DNA of 45,867 bases, from assembly GCA_937892255.1 (NCBI GenBank), contig CALAUL010000001.1, positions 1 to 45,867 of the forward strand. The letters run 5' to 3'. The stretch's first letter is position 1, and each line of letters opens with the position of its first letter. A program made the translations under genes and the position numbers. Shown here piece by piece: positions 33,935 to 42,702 of the stretch. A model generated the notes under the pieces. It searched no databases and had not been told where the DNA came from. It saw nothing but the letters and a program-made list of their open reading frames with translations. The DNA comes from an uncultured Bacteroidales bacterium. Its GTDB lineage: Bacteria; Bacteroidota; Bacteroidia; Bacteroidales; Marinilabiliaceae.

Positions 33935-36310
33935 TCAACTTTCTTCTGTGTAGTATATTCTTTTTACACGTCGTCCTATTCCAGTCAGAACTTCGTACGG
34001 TATTGTGCCAATCTTGTTTGACAGTTCCCATACCGGGTTGTTGTCGCCAAATATCACTACGGTGTCGCCTTCGTGTACGTTGTCAATGTCTGTCACGTCT
34101 ATCATGCAGATGTCCATGCAAACGTTGCCGGCAATAGGTGCTGTTTTACCATTTACAATAACCGTGCCAACGCCATTGCTTAGTCGTCTGTCGAGTCCGT
34201 CTGCATATCCTATGGGGACCACGGCAATGCGCGATGGTCTGTTTACTTGAGTGCGGCGACTATAGCCTACTGTTGTTCCTGTCGGCACTTCTCGTATCTG
34301 CGAAATATATGATTTCAGCGTGGCAACGTTTTTAAGTTTGCTGTTGTCAATGGCAGATATGCCGTAAAGGCCTATGCCCAATCTTACCATTTCATATTGA
34401 TGTTGTGTAAATCGTTCTATGCCTGCACTATTAAGTATATGTCTTGCGACTTTGTAACCTAACTCTTTTTGCAACTCTTCTGCAGCTTTGTCAAAAAGTG
34501 CTATCTGTTCGTTGGTGAAGTCGTCATGACATGCTTCGTCACTTCCCACAAGGTGAGAGAAGACGGATATAACTCTCAAGTTGCGACATTCTTTTACTTT
34601 TTGGGCTATTTGGATTGCTTCGTGAGGTTCAAAGCCCGAACGTGTCATTCCGGTGTTTATCTTGATGTGTATGCCGGCGTTGTCGATGCCCAATTTGGTT
34701 GCCGCTTGTGAGTATTTTTTTACGGACTCAAAAGTGTATATCTCAGGTTCCATGTCGTAGTTGAGCATGAGGTCGTAGGCATGTTCTTCTGGGTTCATGA
34801 CGGCTATGGGCAGTGTTATTCCGGCGGTACGAAGGTCGTAGCCTTCATCGGCGAATGCCACACCGAGGTAATCAACGCCTTGTGCCTGCATGAGCTTGGC
34901 TATTTCGAACGACCCTGTGCCGTAAGAATAGGCCTTAACCATGGCAAGTAGTTTTGTCTCCGGCTGCAAATGACTGCGGAAATAGCCGATGTTATGAGCC
35001 AATGCTCCGAGGTTTATCTCCATCACTGTACGATGACGTTTCTGTTCCAGCATTTCAGCTATGCGTTCAAAGCCGAAGTTGCGCGAGCCTTTCAGAAGTA
35101 TTGCCTCGTTGCAGAAGTCTGCTGTTGACATGGAGTTCAAAAAGTCGTCGGTAGTAGCAAAGAATGTACGTTGTGTTTTTTTGCTGAGTGCCTCAGATAT
35201 GTTGTCTCCTATGCCAATAAGTCTTGTCACTTGTTTCTCTTCGAGCAGTTGTTCGACGCGCTTGTAGAGCGTCGGCATGTCCAAACCTGTCTGTTGCAAG
35301 TCGGAGAGTATGAGTGTGCGTGACAGTCCTTGTCTGTTTCCCAAGGTATGTAGTGTGTCGAGGGCTATTTCGAGTGATGTGAGGTCGGCACTATATGCGT
35401 CATCTATTATGGTGCAGTTGTTGTGTCCCTCTTTTTGTTCCATGCGCATGCCAATGTTGCGGAGTTCGGTTTGACGTTGTTTAAGTATGTCTTCATTGAT
35501 ACCTAATGTCCTTGCATACGATAGCGCGTGCATGGTATTTTCTGCTTTGATGATATCCGAGAGACAAGCCTCCTCGGGGTATTCCCAAGCCATAAGTTCT
35601 TTGTCCGGATAGAGCTTATGGAGAGTCTTGTCGACAAGGGCGTGATGTTTGCAGTAGAAGACACGTTTGGCATTGCGACATATCCTTAGTTTCTCACATA
35701 GCTTTTCATCTATGGAGTCGAAGTTCTCCTGATGAGCCTCTCCAATGTTTGTCACTATTACATCATCGGGCTCTATTATCTCTTCCAGACGACCCATCTC
35801 CCCTCTTTCAGATATGCCGGCTTCTATAATGCTCAGTTCGGTCTCTTCTTCTATGTTCCATAGTGACAGAGCAACGCCTACTTGGCTATTGTAGCTACGT
35901 GGCGAGCGAACGGTCTTCATGTCATCTCCGATAAGAGTGTTGAGCCACTCTTTGACTATCGTTTTTCCGTTGCTGCCTACTATTGCTACCACGCGACATT
36001 TCGATTGTTTGCGTTTGGCATGCGCTATATCTTGCAGAGCTTTCAGAGTGTCGTCGACTAAAACGAATGTAGCATCAAGATAGAGTGTTGTGTCAAAGTC
36101 TTTTGGACAGACGAAAGCACGGATACCTCGAGAGTAGAGGTCGTCGATATATCTTGTTGCGTCGTGACGCAGACCGCGCAAAGCTACGAAGAGTGTGGTC
36201 TCTGCGACGAAGAGCTTCCGGCTGTCAGTTAGCAACTTCTCTATTTTGATGTCTGTCGGACGAATCAACTCTCCTCGACATGCTTTGGCTATTTCGTAAA
36301 TTGTAATCAT
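33935..36310 (-). CDS. murF-alr: Bifunctional MurF / alanine racemase
   Basis: This is a cytoplasmic fusion of two peptidoglycan-precursor enzymes. Residues 1 to about 430 match MurF, which adds D-Ala-D-Ala to UDP-MurNAc-tripeptide; the ATP site is VGSNGKTIVKEW (111-122). Residues about 432-791 match alanine racemase, a PLP enzyme that makes D-Ala, with the cofactor Lys near 457 in MVKAYSYGTG and the catalytic Tyr region YSRRTQVN. Putting both in one chain links D-Ala supply to its use, and this fusion is a known trait of Bacteroidota. In the MurF half all visible motifs are kept. The gene starts within the tdk stop with a 4-base overlap. Confidence 0.95.
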   Translation of the reverse strand: MITIYEIAKACRGELIRPTDIKIEKLLTDSRKLFVAETTLFVALRGLRHDATRYIDDLYSRGIRAFVCPKDFDTTLYLDATFVLVDDTLKALQDIAHAKRKQSKCRVVAIVGSNGKTIVKEWLNTLIGDDMKTVRSPRSYNSQVGVALSLWNIEEETELSIIEAGISERGEMGRLEEIIEPDDVIVTNIGEAHQENFDSIDEKLCEKLRICRNAKRVFYCKHHALVDKTLHKLYPDKELMAWEYPEEACLSDIIKAENTMHALSYARTLGINEDILKQRQTELRNIGMRMEQKEGHNNCTIIDDAYSADLTSLEIALDTLHTLGNRQGLSRTLILSDLQQTGLDMPTLYKRVEQLLEEKQVTRLIGIGDNISEALSKKTQRTFFATTDDFLNSMSTADFCNEAILLKGSRNFGFERIAEMLEQKRHRTVMEINLGALAHNIGYFRSHLQPETKLLAMVKAYSYGTGSFEIAKLMQAQGVDYLGVAFADEGYDLRTAGITLPIAVMNPEEHAYDLMLNYDMEPEIYTFESVKKYSQAATKLGIDNAGIHIKINTGMTRSGFEPHEAIQIAQKVKECRNLRVISVFSHLVGSDEACHDDFTNEQIALFDKAAEELQKELGYKVARHILNSAGIERFTQHQYEMVRLGIGLYGISAIDNSKLKNVATLKSYISQIREVPTGTTVGYSRRTQVNRPSRIAVVPIGYADGLDRRLSNGVGTVIVNGKTAPIAGNVCMDICMIDVTDIDNVHEGDTVVIFGDNNPVWELSNKIGTIPYEVLTGIGRRVKRIYYTEES

Positions 36311-36897
36311 GACTTGTTCTTTTGTTGGATAGCATCCCTATAGCATTTGCGACACAACGGCTCATATCTATCTGTTTCGCCGAGTATTATTGTGTCTTCT
36401 TCTGCTGATGTGCGGTGTGAGAATTGTGCCAAACTGCCACATCTGACACAGATGGCATGAACCTTTGTGACATATTCGGCTCGTGCTAACAATTGTGGCA
36501 TGGGACCAAACGGTTTGCCTTTGTAATCCATGTCTAATCCGGCAACAATTACACGAACGCCCGACTCGGCAAGTTGCTCGCAGGTCTCAATTATCTCGTC
36601 GGTAAAGAACTGTGCTTCATCAATGCCTACTACGTCAACATCGCTGGCGAGGATAAGCATCTGTTGTGCATTGTCAATCACTGCCGATTGTATTGCGTTG
36701 GCGTCGTGCGAAACGACTTTATCGTCGCTATATCGCGTGTCGACGGCAGGTTTGAATATCTCTACTTTCTGTTTGGCAAATTGAGCACGTCGCATTCTGC
36801 GCAAGAGCTCTTCCGTCTTGCCCGAAAACATCGAACCTGTTATGACTTCTATCCAACCCTTTCTCTTCTCTCTGTTTGCTGTAATCTCTAAAAACAT
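36307..36897 (-). CDS. tdk: Thymidine kinase (type II, zinc-binding)
   Basis: The enzyme phosphorylates thymidine to dTMP in nucleoside salvage. It shows the P-loop ITGSMFSGKTEEL (19-31), the DEAQFF segment with the catalytic Glu, the lasso GLDMDYKGKPFGPM, and a zinc knuckle from CVRCG and CRKC. The open frame extends to a TTG at 36927 that is part of the -7 box TACATTTG, so I take the ATG at 36897 (196 residues). It overlaps murF-alr by four bases (ATGA), so the two are co-transcribed. Confidence 0.96.
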   Translation of the reverse strand: MFLEITANREKRKGWIEVITGSMFSGKTEELLRRMRRAQFAKQKVEIFKPAVDTRYSDDKVVSHDANAIQSAVIDNAQQMLILASDVDVVGIDEAQFFTDEIIETCEQLAESGVRVIVAGLDMDYKGKPFGPMPQLLARAEYVTKVHAICVRCGSLAQFSHRTSAEEDTIILGETDRYEPLCRKCYRDAIQQKNKS

Positions 36898-36924
36898 TGT
36901 TCCGTCATTTGTGTGTACGTGTGG

Positions 36925-36957
36925 CAAATGTAATCATTATTTCCGATAATCGTCAAA
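36925..36957 (-). promoter_or_regulatory. Promoter of tdk-murF-alr
   Basis: On the minus strand TTTG (36957-36954), 21 bases, then TACATTTG (36932-36925), 27 bases before the ATG at 36897. The region 36960-37200 between this and the glmM promoter holds nothing else I can support. Confidence 0.7.
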
Positions 36958-37221
36958 ACAATATATCGTCTTTCTCTCTCTATGATTTTTGTGGTTTATA
37001 GGTGCGTGGTTTCGTGCTTGTTGTGGTACTGTATCCGGCGTCTGTCTACGCTCATCTTTCGACTTTTTTGCAAAAAGACGAGAGATAAAGTTTTCTATAC
37101 GTCTTTTACAGGTTGTCCACATGGTCGCTACAAGGAGGAGAAAAGCACGACGTGACGTTCCTTTTGTGTTAAAACTTTGCTAAAAGACTATGTTAATAGG
37201 TGCGTTTTTTCCTCATTATTT

Positions 37222-37229
37222 TATCTTTG
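37222..37229 (+). promoter_or_regulatory. -7 box TATCTTTG of glmM
   Basis: TATCTTTG ends 18 bases before the ATG at 37248. The upstream GTG at 37200 precedes this box and so cannot be the start. Confidence 0.65.
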
Positions 37230-37247
37230 CAGAAAAAAAACATAGAT

Positions 37248-38624
37248 ATGACACTTATTAAATCTATTTCAGGTATCAGAGGAACAATAGGAGGAACACC
37301 CGGAGAGGGATTGTCTCCATTGGATATAGTTCGTTTCACATCAGCATATGCAGTATGGGTCAAGAAGTCTGTGGCACGTCCAAAAGTTGTAGTGGGTCGT
37401 GACGCACGTATCTCGGGCGAGATGGTGCAGAATGTTGTCATAGGCGCCCTTATGGGTATGGGTTGCGACGTTGTGAATATCGGATTGGCAACAACGCCTA
37501 CTACAGAGGTCGCAGTAGTAGCAGAAAGAGCTGACGGCGGTATTATACTTACAGCAAGTCACAATCCCAAACAGTGGAACGCACTCAAACTCCTCAACAA
37601 CAAGGGCGAATTTCTTTCGGCGGCTGATGGTGCTGAGATATTGGCTACGGCTTCGGCTGATGCTTTTGACTATGCCGACGTCGACAGTCTGGGTGTAATG
37701 CGCATTAAAGATTATACCGACTATCACATCAATACTGTCATAGCACTCAAACTTGTTGATGTTGACGCCATCGCTGCTGCAAACTTTACTGTGGCTATTG
37801 ACTGTGTCAACTCTGTAGGAGGCATCGTCTTGCCTAAGTTGCTGAACAAACTTGGTGTAAAGAACATCGTAAAACTTAACTGTGAACCAACAGGACGTTT
37901 TGCACACAACCCCGAGCCTCTACCGGAAAATCTAACAGGTATTTCAGAGGTTATGACGACAGCAAAAGCAGATGTCGGCTTTGTCGTTGACCCGGACGTA
38001 GACCGCTTGGCCATTATCAACGAAGACGGCACAATGTTTGGTGAAGAGTACACCATCGTATCCGTAGCAGATTATGTATTGTCGCATACTCCCGGCAATA
38101 CCGTGAGCAATCTCTCATCGTCGCGAGCATTGGCAGATGTCACATCTAAACATGGCGGAGTATACAAAGCTGCGGCTGTAGGCGAGGTAAACGTCGTTGA
38201 ACAAATGAAACAGACAAAGGCAGTCATTGGCGGAGAAGGCAACGGAGGTGTCATTTATCCGGATAGTCATTATGGTCGTGATGCCCTTGTCGGTATAGCC
38301 CTTTTCCTTACACATTTGGCAAAGAAATGCATCAAATGTTCTGCATTGCGCGCACAGTATCCACCATACTTCATATCTAAGAATAAGATTGAATTATCGC
38401 CTGCTGTCGATGTAGACGCAATATTGGTAAAGATAAAAGAGACGTATGCCACAGAGCGAGTGACGGATATTGACGGTGTGAAGATAGACTTTGCCGAGAG
38501 TTGGGTGCATTTGCGCAAATCTAACACCGAACCAATAATTCGTATATACGCAGAGGCGCATACACAAGAGGAAGCAGATAAGCTCGCTCAAGATATAATG
38601 GACGTAGTTCGTCAGTTGCAATAG
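37248..38624 (+). CDS. glmM: Phosphoglucosamine mutase / phosphomannomutase family
   Basis: The enzyme converts glucosamine-6-phosphate to glucosamine-1-phosphate on the way to UDP-GlcNAc; related enzymes act on mannose or glucose phosphates. The phosphoserine is S104 in LTASHNPKQWN. The metal loop is DPDVDRLA with D248, D250 and D252. The sugar loop is GGEGNGGVIYPD and the phosphate loop RKSNTEPIIRIYAEA lies near the C-terminus. I begin at the ATG 37248 (458 residues), because the longer frame starts before the promoter. The next gene begins one base inside its stop codon. Confidence 0.9.
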   Translation: MTLIKSISGIRGTIGGTPGEGLSPLDIVRFTSAYAVWVKKSVARPKVVVGRDARISGEMVQNVVIGALMGMGCDVVNIGLATTPTTEVAVVAERADGGIILTASHNPKQWNALKLLNNKGEFLSAADGAEILATASADAFDYADVDSLGVMRIKDYTDYHINTVIALKLVDVDAIAAANFTVAIDCVNSVGGIVLPKLLNKLGVKNIVKLNCEPTGRFAHNPEPLPENLTGISEVMTTAKADVGFVVDPDVDRLAIINEDGTMFGEEYTIVSVADYVLSHTPGNTVSNLSSSRALADVTSKHGGVYKAAAVGEVNVVEQMKQTKAVIGGEGNGGVIYPDSHYGRDALVGIALFLTHLAKKCIKCSALRAQYPPYFISKNKIELSPAVDVDAILVKIKETYATERVTDIDGVKIDFAESWVHLRKSNTEPIIRIYAEAHTQEEADKLAQDIMDVVRQLQ

Positions 38625-39349
38625 TGAACATACCACATAAGATATTACCTATACTGTTTGTCATGGTTCTGCAAAGTACCGGACAAACAGTTTTTTGTCA
38701 GAAGATATCCTATGGGATAGACGCTGTCGGAGCTATTGATATATCTCCCCGATGGATGGCCTTTGCAGAAGTGCAGGGGGCTATTGATAAGTTTGATGGA
38801 TATAGTCATTGGGGTTCGGTGTCTACGGGAGCGTCATTTCAGTTGTATGATGCAATAGATGTCTTTGTCCGAGCGTCGTTGTCAAGAGCCTTGTATCATG
38901 GCAGCATCAATGACGAACGCATCATGACAATGTTGGAAGGAGTACAGATAACGACCAAATCGGGCTTTGTGCACTATCTGTATGTCGACCAACGCAGATT
39001 GAAATTCAAACCGAGTGACATGAGCGTCAACTGTTCGCATTTTGGCTATAGTGTGATGTACGACTTCTCGATACGTGATGACAAATGGAGTCTTGTGCCA
39101 CAATTGGCATGCGTGGCGAACATTAAGAGTGAAGTTACGTCGTCTGACTTACTGCAACGCATTAAGTTGATGTTCGCAGCGGAGAGAAGAATAAATGACA
39201 GACTCGCAATCGGACTTAGATGGTGTAGCATGTTCGGCGGGGAGAATCAGATATATATGGGTGATTGTCATAACCTACATACTATTAGTCTGTTCGTCAA
39301 TTGGGATAGTTGGCGCAGAAACAACGAAAAGGATTTGAAGAGATTCTGA
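38624..39349 (+). CDS. Exported beta-rich protein of unknown family
   Basis: I do not recognise the family. With the GTG at 38624 the product has 241 residues and a credible signal peptide (about 1-25, ending TVFCQ). The mature part is short beta strands with aromatic residues (ISPRWMAFAEVQGAID, FGYSVMYDFSIRDDKWSLVPQL, LAIGLRWCSMF, ISLFVNWDSW). This pattern suggests a small outer-membrane barrel of the DUF2490 kind. The GTG overlaps the glmM stop (TAGTG), which favours translational coupling. An ATG at 38663 would cut through the signal peptide, so I reject it. Its link with glmM in function is not obvious. Confidence 0.6.
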   Translation: MNIPHKILPILFVMVLQSTGQTVFCQKISYGIDAVGAIDISPRWMAFAEVQGAIDKFDGYSHWGSVSTGASFQLYDAIDVFVRASLSRALYHGSINDERIMTMLEGVQITTKSGFVHYLYVDQRRLKFKPSDMSVNCSHFGYSVMYDFSIRDDKWSLVPQLACVANIKSEVTSSDLLQRIKLMFAAERRINDRLAIGLRWCSMFGGENQIYMGDCHNLHTISLFVNWDSWRRNNEKDLKRF

Positions 39350-39428
39350 AGGCCTATTGGCATATCTACGTAGAGATTGTTTATAATGAATTTAAACAGC
39401 TTCTAAATAATGATAAAGCGAGAAAAAG

Positions 39429-39461
39429 TTTGGAATAATAAGCAAAAAGCAGATATATTTG
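39429..39461 (+). promoter_or_regulatory. Promoter of the ferredoxin gene
   Basis: TTTG (39429-39432), 21 bases, then TATATTTG (39454-39461), 30 bases before the ATG at 39492. Confidence 0.75.
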
Positions 39462-39491
39462 CAGAAACAAAGAATCATAAAAAATAAAACT

Positions 39492-39659
39492 ATGGCTTAC
39501 GTAATTAGTGATGATTGTATCGCATGCGGTACATGTATCGGAGAGTGCCCTGTAGAGGCAATACATGAGGGTGAGAAGTATTCTATTGATGCAGACGCTT
39601 GCATAGATTGTGGTACTTGTGCAGGAGTATGTCCTACTGAGGCTATCTCACAGGCTTAA
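39492..39659 (+). CDS. 2[4Fe-4S] ferredoxin
   Basis: This is a 55-residue clostridial-type electron carrier. Two cluster motifs are complete: CIACGTCIGECPVEAI (about 9-24) and CIDCGTCAGVCPTEAI (about 37-52). The frame is open from 39459, but the ATG at 39492 gives the normal MAYVISDDC start and follows a good promoter. It is a single-gene unit ended by a terminator. It is the probable electron partner of the pyruvate:ferredoxin oxidoreductase encoded at 15287-18844. Confidence 0.97.
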   Translation: MAYVISDDCIACGTCIGECPVEAIHEGEKYSIDADACIDCGTCAGVCPTEAISQA

Positions 39660-39681
39660 TCGTAACAAAAAAACGATAGAC

Positions 39682-39720
39682 AAGGCTTGCTACATGTTGA
39701 GTGTGGCAAGCCTTTGTTTT
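39682..39720 (+). terminator. Terminator of the ferredoxin gene
   Basis: AAGGCTTGC (39682-39690) pairs with GCAAGCCTT (39706-39714), followed by TGTTTT. Confidence 0.85.
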
Positions 39721-39749
39721 ATGTGATAATGAGCAGAGAATATTTGGCT

Positions 39750-40289
39750 TTATTGGGCATTGTCTAAACGCATAATCTTTATAGGTGATTTTTCGCCGTT
39801 GTAGAGGTTGCTAAGCCAGTTGATTTCTCCCGTGTCTTGAAAACCGCATTTTTCCATCACACGTCCCGAAGCCGGATTGTTTGTAAAGAAGTCGGACCAT
39901 AGAGTAGTGAATCCTTTAATATTGAAACAGAAATCAATCATTGCCTCGAGAGCCTCACTGCAAAGACCATTGTTCCAATAAGGTTTGGCTATCCAATAGC
40001 CTAATTCAGCATCATTCTCTCCAATCTCTATATTGCTCTCACCGTACAGATAGTAACCCATGCAACCTACTATCTCTCCATTCTCTTTCAGTTCCAAAGC
40101 CCAAGTATGGTCGTTGGCAAAGAAAGAACGTATCACCTCAAGACTTTCTTCTATAGACTTATGAGGAGGCCAGCCTGCTCTTGGTCCCACATCGGGATCT
40201 GAGGCATATTTAAAAAGACCTTCTGCATCGGCATCGTTCCACAGACGGAAACGCAATCGTCGGGTTTCTATGATATAATGTTCGTTCAT
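39750..40289 (-). CDS. GNAT-family N-acetyltransferase (RimJ/RimL-like)
   Basis: This acetyl-CoA-dependent acetyltransferase has 179 residues. It opens with ETRRLRFRLWNDADAEGLF, typical of the RimJ/RimL subgroup that acetylates protein N-termini or small amines. The core continues with WALELKENGEIVGCMGYY, ELGYWIAKPYWNNGLCSEAL (acetyl-CoA loop) and NPASGRVMEKCGFQDTG. A much longer frame extends upstream to 40631, but its extra residues are non-protein-like and run antisense to the next gene. I start at the ATG 40289, 21 bases after a -7 box. The substrate is unknown. Confidence 0.9.
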   Translation of the reverse strand: MNEHYIIETRRLRFRLWNDADAEGLFKYASDPDVGPRAGWPPHKSIEESLEVIRSFFANDHTWALELKENGEIVGCMGYYLYGESNIEIGENDAELGYWIAKPYWNNGLCSEALEAMIDFCFNIKGFTTLWSDFFTNNPASGRVMEKCGFQDTGEINWLSNLYNGEKSPIKIMRLDNAQ

Positions 40290-40310
40290 GTCAAAACGTA
40301 AAATCATCAG

Positions 40311-40341
40311 CAAAAGTAATAAAAGGAGAAGAAGTGAACAA
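40311..40341 (-). promoter_or_regulatory. Promoter of the GNAT gene
   Basis: On the minus strand TTG (40341-40339), 20 bases, then TACTTTTG (40318-40311), 21 bases before the ATG. Confidence 0.65.
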
Positions 40342-40353
40342 CAGCGGGACGAC

Positions 40354-40383
40354 TTGTATTTTTGCAAAAAAGAGATAACTTTG
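40354..40383 (+). promoter_or_regulatory. Promoter of the PH-domain gene
   Basis: TTG (40354-40356), 19 bases, then TAACTTTG (40376-40383), 33 bases before the ATG. A second box, TATTTTTG (40357-40364), overlaps the spacer. Confidence 0.65.
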
Positions 40384-40416
40384 TGCAAAAGTAAAGTATA
40401 ACAAAAACAAGATAGT

Positions 40417-40800
40417 ATGGGAATAATAAACAATCTGTTTGGAAATGCGACAAGCGTAGACGTTGCAAAGTTAAAAGAGGAATTCGCAATGGTGATGATT
40501 GAAGGCGAAGACATCGAATGTGCATACGAAATATTTCGTGATAAGTGGGTCTTTACCAACAAACGACTTATCATGCTCAATGTGCAAGGTCTTACAGGTT
40601 CAAAACGAGAGTACCACTCAATACCGTACAAGTCGATAAAGCATTTTGCTGTTGAGACGGGAGGAACTTTTGATGGCGATTGCGAGATGAAGATATGGCT
40701 TTCGGGGTCGAGTGATCCGTTTCAGAAAGAGTTTGGCAAAAGTGTTGATATACGAGCTATTCAGCGAGTGTTAGCAAAATATGTTTTAGAATCGCACTAA
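40417..40800 (+). CDS. Small bacterial PH-domain protein
   Basis: A cytoplasmic protein of 127 residues that consists of one bacterial pleckstrin-homology domain. Recognisable parts are YEIFRDKWVFTNKRLIMLN, the turn with KREYHSIPYKSIKHFAVET, the GGTFDGDCEMKIWLSG strand pair, and a closing helix IRAIQRVLAKYVLES. Similar single-domain proteins are widespread and uncharacterised. It has its own promoter; the tRNA-Glu promoter follows at once. Confidence 0.78.
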   Translation: MGIINNLFGNATSVDVAKLKEEFAMVMIEGEDIECAYEIFRDKWVFTNKRLIMLNVQGLTGSKREYHSIPYKSIKHFAVETGGTFDGDCEMKIWLSGSSDPFQKEFGKSVDIRAIQRVLAKYVLESH

Positions 40801-40841
40801 TGTAAAAGTCGTTTTGCGACACAGAAAAAACTATCTCAATG

Positions 40842-40872
40842 TTTGCATAATAAAAAAATATATCTACCTTTG
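40842..40872 (+). promoter_or_regulatory. Promoter of the tRNA-Glu pair, possibly also gltX
   Basis: TTTG (40842-40845), 19 bases, then TACCTTTG (40865-40872), 20 bases before the first tRNA. It is the only recognisable promoter ahead of gltX. Confidence 0.75.
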
Positions 40873-40892
40873 CAACGTCGATTGAGACAGTT

Positions 40893-40964
40893 GCTCCCTT
40901 CGTCTATCGGTTAGGACGAGAGATTCTCATTCTCTAAAGAGCGGTTCGATTCCGCTAGGGAGTA
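40893..40964 (+). tRNA. tRNA-Glu (anticodon CTC), copy 1
   Basis: A 72-base cloverleaf. The acceptor stem is GCTCCCT (40893-40899) / AGGGAGT (40957-40963) with a G-U first pair. The anticodon stem is AGAGA/TCTCT with loop TTCTCAT, giving CTC. The T loop contains GTTCGATTC. No CCA is encoded. The copy at 40997 is identical. Confidence 0.93.
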
Positions 40965-40996
40965 CAACTTACATAAGAGGGAAATAATCATTATGA

Positions 40997-41068
40997 GCTC
41001 CCTTCGTCTATCGGTTAGGACGAGAGATTCTCATTCTCTAAAGAGCGGTTCGATTCCGCTAGGGAGTA
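40997..41068 (+). tRNA. tRNA-Glu (anticodon CTC), copy 2
   Basis: Base for base the same as copy 1, 32 bases downstream, in the same presumed transcript. The glutamyl-tRNA synthetase gene starts 70 bases after it. Confidence 0.93.
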
Positions 41069-41070
41069 CT

Positions 41071-41102
41071 AAAGGGCTGTCTTGCAGAAGGCGGCCTTTT
41101 GT
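41071..41102 (+). terminator. Hairpin between tRNA-Glu and gltX
   Basis: AAAGG-CTGTCTT pairs with AAGGCGG-CCTTT (one bulged G, two G-T pairs) around GCAG, then TTTGTTG. It could be a partial terminator, letting some transcripts run into gltX. Confidence 0.6.
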
Positions 41103-41138
41103 TGTAAATACGTAAAGTAATTAAAATAGAAAGATAAT

Positions 41139-42677
41139 ATGTCTGATAATAAACGAGTTAGAGTGCGTTTTGCACCAAGTCCAACGGGTGCATTGCATAT
41201 AGGTGGAGTTCGTACAGCGCTCTATAACTATTTGTTTGCTCGTCGTCATGGTGGCGACTTTATATTGCGTATTGAGGATACGGATTCGCAACGTTTTGTG
41301 CCTGGTGCTGAAGAGTATATCATGGAGTCTCTTAAGTGGTGCGGTATAAAGATAGATGAAGGCGTCGTTGAGGGTGGTCCTCATGCTCCATATCGTCAGA
41401 GCGAACGCAAGGAGATATATCTCAAATATGCGCTTCAACTTGTAGAGAATGGTTCGGCTTATTATGCTTTCGATACAGCAGAGGAGCTTGATACTCTTCG
41501 TAAGGAGGCAGAGGCTAAGGGTGAGACCTTTGCATACAACTATAGCGTTCGTACTAAATTGGCCACTTCGCTTAACCTTTCGCAGGAAGAAGTCAAGGCT
41601 CGTATAGAACGTGGTGATGTTTGGGTGATACGCTTTAAGATGCCAGAGAATGAGGCTGTAGAGATGGGCGACCTTATACGTGGACATATTACTATCAATA
41701 CATCGACACTCGATGATAAGGTGCTTTATAAGTCGGCTGATGCTCTGCCAACGTATCACCTTGCAAATATTGTAGATGATCACCTTATGGAGATTTCTCA
41801 TGTCATACGTGGTGAGGAGTGGTTACCTTCGCTTCCATTGCATTATCTCTTGTATCGTGCTTTCGGTTGGAGTGATAGCCAACCACAATTTGCGCATCTG
41901 CCATTGCTCTTAAAGCCACAAGGACAAGGTAAACTATCAAAGCGTGATGGTGATAAATTTGGTTTCCCTGTGTTCCCTCTCTTGTGGAATGCTCCTAATG
42001 GGGAGACAGCTATGGGCTATCGTGAGGAGGGTTATTTCCCTGAGGCGTTTATCAATATGTTGGCACTTCTTGGTTGGAACCCAGGTACTGAGCAGGAGCT
42101 CTTTACTATGGAAGAACTTATTGAGGCTTTCTCACTTGAAAAGGTTAGTAAGTCAGGAGCCCGTTTCAGTCATGATAAAGCGAAATGGTTCAATGCTCAG
42201 TATATGAAGAAAGCCGACGATAAGTCTTTGGCACCCGGATTGCAGAAGATGTTATCTGAGAAGGGAATAGATACAACATTAGAACGAGCAGAGAAGGCAG
42301 TATCATTGATTAAGGAGAGAGCAACATTCCCAGCAGATTTGTTGGGCTTGACACTCTATATGTTTGAGGCTCCTACGCAGTATGATGAGAAGTCGGTAAA
42401 TAAATTCTGGAAGTCGGATAATGTTAGCAAATTGGTAGAGTTGCGTGAGCAGCTTGCTAAAGAAGAGGCTATCGTTGCAAGTGAGACGGAACCACGTATA
42501 CATGATTGGGTAGTGGCAAATCAGTATTCTATGGGTCAGCTTATGAATACCTTGCGTATAGCTATATTGGGCGTGAGTCAAGGTCCGAGTATCTTTGCTA
42601 TAAGTGAGTTTATTGGCAAGGAAGAGGCTTTGCAACGTATCGACAAGGCGATTGAGGCTCTCGGCGCAGGAAAGTAG
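41139..42677 (+). CDS. gltX: Glutamyl-tRNA synthetase
   Basis: This class I synthetase charges tRNA-Glu. The HIGH-type motif appears as APSPTGALHIGG (residues 12-23), followed by RTALYNYLFARRHGG and LRIEDTD. The KMSKS-type motif is GKLSKRDGDKFGFPVF (about 264-279). The C-terminal anticodon-binding helices end QRIDKAIEALGAGK. The 512-residue length is normal. It stands directly behind two genes for its own substrate tRNA. No TAnnTTTG box is visible in the 70 bases between, so it may depend on the tRNA promoter. Confidence 0.98.
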   Translation: MSDNKRVRVRFAPSPTGALHIGGVRTALYNYLFARRHGGDFILRIEDTDSQRFVPGAEEYIMESLKWCGIKIDEGVVEGGPHAPYRQSERKEIYLKYALQLVENGSAYYAFDTAEELDTLRKEAEAKGETFAYNYSVRTKLATSLNLSQEEVKARIERGDVWVIRFKMPENEAVEMGDLIRGHITINTSTLDDKVLYKSADALPTYHLANIVDDHLMEISHVIRGEEWLPSLPLHYLLYRAFGWSDSQPQFAHLPLLLKPQGQGKLSKRDGDKFGFPVFPLLWNAPNGETAMGYREEGYFPEAFINMLALLGWNPGTEQELFTMEELIEAFSLEKVSKSGARFSHDKAKWFNAQYMKKADDKSLAPGLQKMLSEKGIDTTLERAEKAVSLIKERATFPADLLGLTLYMFEAPTQYDEKSVNKFWKSDNVSKLVELREQLAKEEAIVASETEPRIHDWVVANQYSMGQLMNTLRIAILGVSQGPSIFAISEFIGKEEALQRIDKAIEALGAGK

Positions 42678-42702
42678 GAATTAAATAACTTGTAAATAAT
42701 AG

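Noticed and set aside
36937..37122. 61-codon minus-strand frame between tdk and glmM, very basic product
   Set aside because: No TAnnTTTG box upstream, unusual composition, and it overlaps the tdk -33 region; probably chance.
40290..40631. Upstream extension of the GNAT frame with a poly-Leu stretch
   Set aside because: It crosses the GNAT promoter and lies antisense to the PH-domain gene; the conserved domain begins at the ATG 40289.
41121..41801. 226-codon antisense frame opposite gltX
   Set aside because: It lies fully within a housekeeping gene and is rich in Thr, Ile and Arg as expected from reverse translation.
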